A stretch of 20,363 bases of DNA from Cyanobacteria bacterium UBA11153. GTDB taxonomy: Bacteria > Cyanobacteriota > Cyanobacteriia > Cyanobacteriales > Coleofasciculaceae. Both the position numbers and the translations under genes were made by a program. The stretch is taken from positions 22,578 through 42,940 of the forward strand of contig DOIX01000176.1 in NCBI GenBank assembly GCA_003511885.1, written 5' to 3'. The notes under the pieces were generated by a model. That model did no database searches. It saw nothing but the letters and a program-made list of their open reading frames with translations, and was not told the DNA's origin. Of the stretch, positions 14,816-20,363 are shown one piece after another. How positions within the stretch are numbered: the first letter of the stretch is position 1; each line of letters opens with the position of its first letter.

Positions 14816-15625
14816 ATGAAACCAACAATCCTCACCACAGCAACTCTCTTCAGTGCTAGTATCAGTGCTAGTATAGGCGCGATCGCATTTATGAACGCCC
14901 CTTGGTCAATCTCTCATGCCGAAAATCTCGAACATACCCAACAGTTACTTTCTACCAAAGCATGTGCCAAATGCAACCTTACAGGTGCAGGTTTAGTCGT
15001 TGCAGATTTAGGAGGCGCGAATCTCAGCGGGGCAGATTTGAGTCGTGCTAATCTCAGTCGTGCCAATTTGATGGGTGCAGACTTAACTCAAGCAAATCTC
15101 ACCGGAGCTTCCCTCAATGGAGCCAACCTTGCAGGTGCTAACCTGAGCGGTGCAATTCTCGATGGTACAGATTTGCGAGATGCTTATCTGGTAAATGCCC
15201 AATTATTCGGTACTAATCTCAATCGGGCTTATATTCAAGGCACGATTGGCATTCCTGCTTATGCAGGCACACCTGAAGATTTCTATGCTTGGGGTGTCAT
15301 TGAAGCAGAAAAAGGCAATTATCGAGCAGCCATTGAGAATTATAACCAAGCCATCAGTCTCAAACCTGACTTCGCCCCAGCCTTTCTCGCCAGAGGCATC
15401 GCCCTATTACGCCTTTCTGATGAAGTAGGCGCTAATCGAGATGCTCAGATTGCCAGTAAACTTTTTACCGAGCAGGGGAATCAAGCCGGTTATCAGGCAT
15501 CCCAGAATCTCGTGCGATTAGTGGAAATTGCCCTCAATCCGCCCAAAGCCCGCGATCGCGGTTCTCTGGGAAATGCTTTACTAGGTATAGGTTCCCTTCT
15601 CCTACGGTTTCTTGGTCCTTTTTAG
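14816..15625 (+). CDS. Exported pentapeptide-repeat and TPR protein
   Basis: A 269-residue protein with this start. Residues 1-35 form a signal peptide (MKPTILTTATLFSASISASI... ending WSISHA), so it is probably exported to the periplasm or thylakoid lumen. A CAKC pair follows (about 50-53), then roughly 13 to 15 pentapeptide repeats of A(D/N)LxxA type that should form a right-handed beta-helix (about 54-145), then TPR-like helices (AWGVIEAEKGNYRAAIENYN and PDFAPAFLARGIALL). Such proteins act as scaffolds; the partner is unknown. I chose ATG 14816 because it begins the signal peptide cleanly; the in-frame TTG at 14753 adds 21 residues with no Shine-Dalgarno. Confidence 0.88.
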   Translation: MKPTILTTATLFSASISASIGAIAFMNAPWSISHAENLEHTQQLLSTKACAKCNLTGAGLVVADLGGANLSGADLSRANLSRANLMGADLTQANLTGASLNGANLAGANLSGAILDGTDLRDAYLVNAQLFGTNLNRAYIQGTIGIPAYAGTPEDFYAWGVIEAEKGNYRAAIENYNQAISLKPDFAPAFLARGIALLRLSDEVGANRDAQIASKLFTEQGNQAGYQASQNLVRLVEIALNPPKARDRGSLGNALLGIGSLLLRFLGPF

Positions 15626-15676
15626 GACACCTAAAACCCCAGAAGCATTTCACAGCAGGGATTTCCGTTTTAAATT

Positions 15677-15715
15677 TTGACTGGGTGACTTTTGACTTTT
15701 GACTTTTGGTATAGT
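15677..15715 (+). promoter_or_regulatory. Possible sufE promoter within TTGACT repeats
   Basis: TATAGT at 15710-15715 is a good -10 element, 33 bases before the sufE start. TTGACT occurs at 15677, 15692 and 15699 as part of a TTTTGAC heptad repeat, but none is exactly 17 bases from the -10; the TGACTT at 15686-15691 gives an 18-base spacer. Treat as a tentative promoter embedded in repeat DNA. Confidence 0.3.
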
Positions 15716-15748
15716 ATCGAAATAGGTATTAATTCTTAAATATTGGGC

Positions 15749-16207
15749 ATGTTATCAACCTCAACCCCTTTGCCAGATACTCTCGCTAAAATAGTAGATA
15801 AATTTAAGCGGCGGGCAAATCCCAAGCAGCGTTACGAACAACTACTCTGGTATGCCAAACGCCTGAAGGATATGCCAGAAGCGGATAAAACACCGGAAAA
15901 TAAGGTATCGGGCTGCGTTTCTCAGGTTTTCATTACGGCTAATTTGGAAAATGGTAAGGTTTGGTATCAAGGAGATTCAGATGCGCAGTTAGTTAAAGGG
16001 TTAGTGGCGCTCTTGATTGAAGGACTTAATGGGTTAACTCCGGAGGAAATTGTACAGGTTTCTCCTGACTTTATTCAAGAGATGGGCTTGAATGTTAGCC
16101 TAACTCCTTCTCGTGCTAATGGATTTTACAATATTTTCCAGACGATGAAAAAAAAGGCTTTAGGATTCCAACTGGGAACCGCTGTTGAGTTACTAGCTTT
16201 ATCTTGA
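15749..16207 (+). CDS. sufE: SufE cysteine desulfurase activator
   Basis: Accepts persulfide sulfur from the cysteine desulfurase SufS and passes it to the SufBCD scaffold in iron-sulfur cluster assembly. It has 152 residues, in the normal SufE range. It shows RYEQLLWYAKRL (28-39), the active-site loop NKVSGCVSQVFI with Cys56 as the sulfur-accepting residue, and the conserved SDAQLVKGLVALLIEGLNGLTPEEI segment and SPSRANGF-like C-terminal motif (TPSRANGF). ATG 15749 is preferred over the in-frame TTG six bases upstream. It converges with ispH across a strong hairpin. SufS and SufBCD are not in the window. Confidence 0.95.
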   Translation: MLSTSTPLPDTLAKIVDKFKRRANPKQRYEQLLWYAKRLKDMPEADKTPENKVSGCVSQVFITANLENGKVWYQGDSDAQLVKGLVALLIEGLNGLTPEEIVQVSPDFIQEMGLNVSLTPSRANGFYNIFQTMKKKALGFQLGTAVELLALS

Positions 16208-16211
16208 ATAC

Positions 16212-16251
16212 ATCGCCCCTAGTCCGCTTTTATAGAGAAATTAGGGGCGAT
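16212..16251. terminator. Bidirectional terminator-like hairpin between sufE and ispH
   Basis: ATCGCCCCTA (16212-16221) is the exact reverse complement of TAGGGGCGAT (16242-16251), with a 20-base loop. It lies 5 bases past the sufE stop and 28 bases before the ispH 3' end. T-runs are lacking, but the position between converging genes makes termination its most likely role. Confidence 0.65.
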
Positions 16252-16278
16252 ATAATGAATGAGGCAATCAATACTCTT

Positions 16279-17487
16279 CTAAGCTGCTACAACTGCCACC
16301 TTAACGGCAAAAATCTTCTCAATTGCCTCCTCTACTACTTTATCCGGTGTTGAGGCTCCTGAAGTCACTCCGACAACAATTTCACCAGGGGGAAGCCAAT
16401 TTTCTTGTATTTCCAAATCTCTGCCCAATGGTTTATGTTCGACTCGATTTCCAGGTCCAATTCGCACTGCACTATCTATATGATAGGAAGGAATATTGCG
16501 ATCGATCGCAATTTGCTGCAATTGGGTAGTGTTGGATGAGTTGAAGCCGCCGATGACTAGAATTAAGTCTAGTTTATCTTCTACCAAGTTCAACATCGCA
16601 TCTTGTCGCTCTTGGGTAGCGTCGCAAATGGTATTGAAGCTGAGGAAATGCTCGTTTAATTTATCTGGGCCATATTTCTTCATCATTGTCAACTCAAAGA
16701 GCTTGCCAATGGCTTCAGTTTCGCTTTTAAGCATGGTAGTTTGGTTAGCAATTCCAATATGTTCTAAATCTACATCTGGATCGAATCCAAGAGAGTGGGC
16801 GCGGCTAAATTTTGCCATAAATTCATCGCGATTCCCCCCAGAGAGAATATAGTTAGCAACATATTCTGCTTCTTTCATATTCAGGACAATTAAATATTTA
16901 TCCGCAAAGGAACTAGTGGCGATAGTTTCTTCGTGTTTATATTTGCCGTGAATAATTGAAGTACAATTTTTTCTTTTATGTCTTTCCACTGTATTCCAAA
17001 CTTTCGATACCCAAGGACAAGTAGTATCAACAATTTTGCAGTTTTTGTCTTTGAGAAGCTGCATTTCCGGAATGCTAGCACCAAAGGCAGGTAAAATCAC
17101 CACATCGCCACTATCAACTACCGAAAAGTCTTTTTGTCCATCCTGAATGGGAATAAATCCTACTTCCATATCAACTAGCCGTTGATTAACAGAAGGGTTG
17201 TGAATAATTTCATTAGTCACCCAAATCCGTTCCGTGGGAAAATGGGTACGGGTTTCATAAGCCATTGCCACCGCCCTTTCCACACCCCAGCAAAAACCAA
17301 AAGCTTCCGCCAGTCGGATGGTGACATCTCCCCGTTTCAGTCGATAGTTACGATTGCGAATTTCTTGGATGAGTTGGCTTTGATATTCTGACTGTAGCTG
17401 CGTTGCTACTTCTGCCCCGTGACCAAATCCCTTACGATTGTAATTGTCTGAACTTTGGAGGGAACGTTTGAATGCTCTGGTATCCAT
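16279..17487 (-). CDS. ispH: 4-hydroxy-3-methylbut-2-enyl diphosphate reductase
   Basis: Last enzyme of the MEP pathway: a [4Fe-4S] protein that reduces HMBPP to IPP and DMAPP, feeding carotenoid, phytol and quinone synthesis. The 402-residue length, with an N-terminal extension and inserts, is typical of cyanobacterial and plant-plastid IspH (shorter in E. coli). The three cluster-binding cysteines are visible: Cys66 in [13 protein letters not shown], Cys157 in [11 protein letters not shown] and Cys288 in [11 protein letters not shown]. The catalytic region HGKYKHEET (180-188) and the C-terminal [16 protein letters not shown] are intact. ATG 17487 has AGGAA about 7 bases upstream. Electrons are expected from ferredoxin. 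Confidence 0.97.
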   Translation of the reverse strand: MDTRAFKRSLQSSDNYNRKGFGHGAEVATQLQSEYQSQLIQEIRNRNYRLKRGDVTIRLAEAFGFCWGVERAVAMAYETRTHFPTERIWVTNEIIHNPSVNQRLVDMEVGFIPIQDGQKDFSVVDSGDVVILPAFGASIPEMQLLKDKNCKIVDTTCPWVSKVWNTVERHKRKNCTSIIHGKYKHEETIATSSFADKYLIVLNMKEAEYVANYILSGGNRDEFMAKFSRAHSLGFDPDVDLEHIGIANQTTMLKSETEAIGKLFELTMMKKYGPDKLNEHFLSFNTICDATQERQDAMLNLVEDKLDLILVIGGFNSSNTTQLQQIAIDRNIPSYHIDSAVRIGPGNRVEHKPLGRDLEIQENWLPPGEIVVGVTSGASTPDKVVEEAIEKIFAVKVAVVAA

Positions 17488-17541
17488 GAAGCGGTTCCTG
17501 AGAAATTGATTGTATTATTGTTTTTTGGAGATGTCCATTAA

Positions 17542-17597
17542 CAATTATCCATTGTTAATTGTCAATTATCCATTGTCAATTGTCAATTATCCATTGT
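17542..17597. repeat. 21-bp tandem repeat overlapping the 3' end of the SGNH gene
   Basis: Two full 21-base units (17542-17562 and 17563-17583) and a partial third (17584-17597), each starting CAATTATCCATTGT. Each unit is made of three related heptamers, the STRR architecture. The last copies overlap the coding end of the SGNH hydrolase and encode its final residues (MDN) and TGA stop on the minus strand. Confidence 0.9.
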
Positions 17598-18437
17598 CCC
17601 ATCCAAAACCATTTGATGGGCAACTTGCAGGGCATAATGCCAGACTAAATAGCCTTTTGGACCGAGATGTAAGCCATCAGTACTTAAATCCATATTGAGG
17701 TTACCGCTATCTTCGGCAAATAAGGGATAGAGATCTAGATATATCGCTCCTTGAGTCTGGGCAATGACTTTGAGGCGTTGGTTGAGTTGCTGAATGCGAC
17801 TGTTGGGGATTTCCAGGAGGCGATCGCGTCTTTGCCAAGTAGCTTTTTCGGCACCGTGGGGTAAGATAGACTGGACGATTATTTTGGCTTTGGGATGTAC
17901 TTGTCGTAAATTACGGATAATTAGGGCTTGATTGTTGAGAATTGTTTCATCTTCTACGCCACGAATTAAGTCATTAATCCCAATCATCAGAAAAATCACA
18001 TCCGGTTGTGTCTTGTCGAAGAGATTCAGGCGCTTGAGTAACCCAGCCGAAGTTTCGCCAGAAATACCCTGATTTAGCCAAGTTGCGTCTTTTGGCAATA
18101 ATTCATTAGGAAACCACAGACTTAAAGAATCGCCCAGGAGAATAGCTAAATTTTGGGGTTGGCGCGTAGAAATTACATCAGCTTCTTTTTCGAGGAGGAC
18201 TACCCATTGTTGGTAGTTTAGCTGATGGCGAGGGCCAAGTTCAGGTGATGGTGATGGTGTTTCGGCGGGGGTGGATGCGGGCACTGGGGTAGTGGCTGCT
18301 GATTTTTTCATCGAATGAGGCAGCAACCATTGGCTATGAGGTAGAAGCACCCAGGCAAACCCCATTAGGAATAACAGGTTAGCAGCGAGAGAGCATAAAG
18401 CCCAGTTGGGGAATCTCTTGGAGGGAGTGATGGACAC
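17583..18437 (-). CDS. Membrane-anchored SGNH/GDSL hydrolase
   Basis: A 284-residue lipase/esterase-like protein. An N-terminal hydrophobic segment (about 12-32, ALCSLAANLLFLMGFAWVLL) acts as a signal anchor, followed by a Pro/Thr/Ser-rich linker (47-68) and the SGNH domain on the outer face. Block I is ILLGDSLSLW with nucleophile Ser104, block II NQGISGETSAG with Gly124, block III LMIGINDLIRG with Asn155, and block V LSTDGLHLGPKGY with Asp254 and His257, so the catalytic set is complete. Substrate unknown; acyl groups on lipids, glycans or peptides are possible. The start is GTG 18437, without a clear Shine-Dalgarno. Its C-terminal end lies in a tandem repeat, so the last residues may vary between strains. 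Confidence 0.88.
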   Translation of the reverse strand: MSITPSKRFPNWALCSLAANLLFLMGFAWVLLPHSQWLLPHSMKKSAATTPVPASTPAETPSPSPELGPRHQLNYQQWVVLLEKEADVISTRQPQNLAILLGDSLSLWFPNELLPKDATWLNQGISGETSAGLLKRLNLFDKTQPDVIFLMIGINDLIRGVEDETILNNQALIIRNLRQVHPKAKIIVQSILPHGAEKATWQRRDRLLEIPNSRIQQLNQRLKVIAQTQGAIYLDLYPLFAEDSGNLNMDLSTDGLHLGPKGYLVWHYALQVAHQMVLDGTMDN

Positions 18438-18619
18438 TGACTTAGATCTAGCATCGGGTTTGAATCAGATTTTAGTCGTATCTCGGCTGTTCGCTCAAAT
18501 TTTTCTTGACATACTCTCCTTGTTGAAACGAAGGGGATTCAAAAATAGGGAGTAGAGAGTAGGGAATAGGGAGGAGAAAAACCCCCCAACCTCCTTCTCA
18601 CCATTCACCATTACCCCAA
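18438..18619. other. Spacer between amt and the SGNH gene
   Basis: About 180 bases. It contains purine-rich GGGAGTAGAGAGTAGGGAATAG repeat-like DNA at about 18548-18575 followed by CACCATTCACCATTACCCC. No gene or convincing terminator is seen. Confidence 0.4.
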
Positions 18620-20068
18620 TTATCCACCATGAGCAGTTCTTTCTCCAATTGAACTTAATCCAGAGGCAAACTCTTCACCATAACCTTCTTCACCATGTTC
18701 GTTGATATCCAAACCTTGGAATTCGGCTTCTGGTTTAACTCGCAATCCTACAGTAGCATCGATAACTTTGAGGATGATAAATGTACCCACACCTGCTAAC
18801 ACGTAGGCGATAACAATGGCTACAATCTGTTTAACAAATTGTCCAGGATCGTTCCCTTCAAATAATTTACCTGTTTCGCCAAACAGCAAGCCATTTGCTC
18901 CGGCAGAGTTAACTAATTTAGTGGCAAATACACCTGTTAAAACTGCACCAATTGTGCCACCCACGCCATGGACTGGGAAAGTATCCAAAGAATCATCAAT
19001 TCCCAGCTTAACTTTGAGGCTAATGGCAAAGAAGCAGCAAAATGCCACAATTGAGCCAATAAATATCGCAGATAGAGGTGTAACAAAGCCAGCCGCAGGT
19101 GTAACTCCTACCAAACCAGCCACAGCACCTGTGGCAATACCAACAGCAGTAGGTTTACCTCGCAAAACCCATTCCAAAATAATCCAAGTTAAAGCTGCTG
19201 CTGCTGCCCCTGTATTGGTAGCAACAAAAGCGACAACTGCTACGGAATTTGCACCTAAAGCGCTACCAGCATTAAAACCAAACCAACCAAACCATAATAA
19301 ACCTGCACCAAGCATAATAAAAGGAACATTATGAGGTGCGGCAGGTTGATCCGGATAGGTTTTACGCGGACCAATCACTAAAGCTGCTACTAAGGCAGAA
19401 ATAGCTGAACTAATGTGAACTACTGTTCCCCCAGCAAAATCCAATGCGCCAAGTCCACCATACAAGCCCAACATGCCACCTTTTGCCCAAACCATGTGGG
19501 CGAGGGGGGCGTAAATAAAAGTGGACCAGAGAAGGACAAATAACACATAAGCGCGGAAACTTACCCTCTCCACAATTGCCCCAGAAATTAGAGCTGGAGT
19601 GATGATGGCAAACATGGCTTGGTAAATCATGTATACCTGATGGGGAATCGTAGGCGCATAGGAAAGAATCTCTTCAGGTTTTGAACCTTTGAGATAGTCA
19701 GTTGTTTCCAGCCCGACATCATTTAAAAATGACCATTCCAAGCCACCAATAATGGAATTACCAGGAGCAAAGGAAAGGCTATAGCCCCAGAGTATCCAGG
19801 TGACTCCCACGATCGCCATTAGAATAAAACTCATCATCAGAGTATTGAGGACATTGCGCGATCGCACAAATCCGCCATAGAAAAAGGCTAATCCCGGTGT
19901 CATCAACAATACCATCGCCGAACAAATCAGCATATAGCCTGTATCGGCTGCGGTGAGTGCTGCTGCTGCTGCTTCTGCCCCAGATGCTTCCGCCCAGGCA
20001 TTACTCGTCAGGGGGACTACCAGCAGCCACAGCGTAACTGCGCTAATAATCAGAATCTTCTTTAACAC
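18620..20068 (-). CDS. amt: Ammonium transporter, Amt family
   Basis: Inner-membrane ammonium channel with about 11 transmembrane helices; 482 residues with this start. A cleavable signal peptide (KKILIISAVTLWLLVVPL...SNAWA, about 3-26) precedes the mature protein, as in other Amt proteins. The conserved DTGYMLICSAMVLLMTPGLA begins helix 1, and the twin pore histidines are His218 (GGTVVHISSA) and His367 (FPVHGVGGTIGA). The start is GTG 20068, chosen because GGAAGGAAGAG lies directly upstream; an ATG at 20116 would add 16 charged residues ahead of the signal peptide and is unlikely. A NtcA-type box upstream suggests induction under nitrogen limitation. Confidence 0.96.
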   Translation of the reverse strand: MLKKILIISAVTLWLLVVPLTSNAWAEASGAEAAAAALTAADTGYMLICSAMVLLMTPGLAFFYGGFVRSRNVLNTLMMSFILMAIVGVTWILWGYSLSFAPGNSIIGGLEWSFLNDVGLETTDYLKGSKPEEILSYAPTIPHQVYMIYQAMFAIITPALISGAIVERVSFRAYVLFVLLWSTFIYAPLAHMVWAKGGMLGLYGGLGALDFAGGTVVHISSAISALVAALVIGPRKTYPDQPAAPHNVPFIMLGAGLLWFGWFGFNAGSALGANSVAVVAFVATNTGAAAAALTWIILEWVLRGKPTAVGIATGAVAGLVGVTPAAGFVTPLSAIFIGSIVAFCCFFAISLKVKLGIDDSLDTFPVHGVGGTIGAVLTGVFATKLVNSAGANGLLFGETGKLFEGNDPGQFVKQIVAIVIAYVLAGVGTFIILKVIDATVGLRVKPEAEFQGLDINEHGEEGYGEEFASGLSSIGERTAHGG

Positions 20069-20142
20069 TTGTCTCTTCCTTCCGCATCTTGAGAAATGGG
20101 CAAAATGTATCTGCATTCCACCAATTCCACCATCGGGATTCT

Positions 20143-20156
20143 GTATCGAAGACTAC
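20143..20156 (-). promoter_or_regulatory. NtcA-type binding box upstream of amt
   Basis: GTA-TCGAAGAC-TAC is a perfect match to the GTA-N8-TAC consensus of the cyanobacterial nitrogen regulator NtcA. It lies 75 bases upstream of the GTG start of amt, a gene class known to be NtcA-activated. A clear -10 box at the usual 22-base distance is not obvious (TACATT lies about 33 bases downstream), so the promoter geometry is not ideal. Confidence 0.6.
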
Positions 20157-20363
20157 ATAAAAATAACTCTAGGATAAATTTTTATACTTTATTTTGTTTG
20201 GTTAGGGGATGAGGTACTATCCTGAAAACCCTTATTTTTAAGCCAAGGCAGGTCGATTGAGTTACAGTAAATCAGCGATCGCAGTAAAAACTCTGTTTCT
20301 CTCCATACAAATTAAATACCGAGTGCTTATGCGCTAAAGAATATAAGCTGCGGCGCATCTAAA
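20157..20363. other. AT-rich region upstream of amt
   Basis: No gene recognised up to the end of the window. It carries a HIP1 site (20275-20282) and AT-rich DNA around 20170-20200 that could include a basal amt promoter. Confidence 0.4.

Noticed and set aside
18816..19334. Plus-strand open frame of 172 codons inside amt
   Set aside because: It is a shadow of the Ala/Gly-rich amt codons on the opposite strand.

Overview
The window looks like a chromosomal segment of a filamentous, Oscillatoriales- or Nostocales-type cyanobacterium. At least 15 copies of the HIP1 octamer GCGATCGC occur in 20.4 kb (for example near 172, 756, 841, 3862, 5231, 8676, 10384, 14879, 17820 and 19858). The intergenic DNA is full of heptad-type short tandem repeats and palindromic repeats. 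The gene content also fits: a group 2 sigma factor of SigC type, SufE, the cyanobacterial form of IspH, a pentapeptide-repeat protein and several small cyanobacterial hypothetical proteins.

Left part (1-4880): argD (minus strand, arginine biosynthesis), a 700-bp AT-rich spacer, sigC, a GNAT acetyltransferase preceded by a decayed scrap of a sister GNAT gene, a small conserved protein, and ndk on the minus strand. These are ordinary housekeeping genes.

Middle part (4880-8504): the most unusual stretch. A 475-residue protein has the long disordered N-terminal half typical of cargo of extracellular contractile injection systems (eCIS). It carries a CxxC knuckle and the LTVGEAGDKYEEEAD signature that normally introduces a DUF4157 domain, but DUF4157 itself is absent. 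In its place is a compact charged domain and a hydrophobic glycine-rich C-terminus. An unknown 267-residue gene follows 15 bases later with its own ribosome binding site. A roughly 100-bp MITE-like element with TA-flanked inverted repeats comes next, then a YbjN-family gene whose C-terminus has been replaced by repeat DNA, then a truncated fragment that resembles the start of a papain-fold toxin (Tox-PL-2) and has an ATC codon where a start is expected. The likely reading is an effector with a candidate partner, next to a decaying toxin-like fragment. No eCIS structural genes lie in the window.

Central part (8508-14168): a large thioredoxin-fold DUF255/YyaL protein (minus strand), a truncated methyltransferase remnant, a small HD hydrolase of the RelA/SpoT (Mesh1-like) class, and a minus-strand pair consisting of a small RQGDVLL-type protein and a DUF6745 protein, which I recall as a recurring gene pair.

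Right part (14169-20363): a repeat-rich spacer with a Uma2-family C-terminal scrap, a secreted pentapeptide/TPR protein, sufE and ispH converging on a shared hairpin, a membrane-anchored SGNH hydrolase whose stop codon lies inside a tandem repeat, and the ammonium transporter gene amt. Amt has a perfect NtcA-type GTA-N8-TAC box upstream, which fits nitrogen control. SufE (Fe-S assembly) and IspH (a [4Fe-4S] enzyme) are linked by biochemistry as well as position, though they are not co-transcribed.
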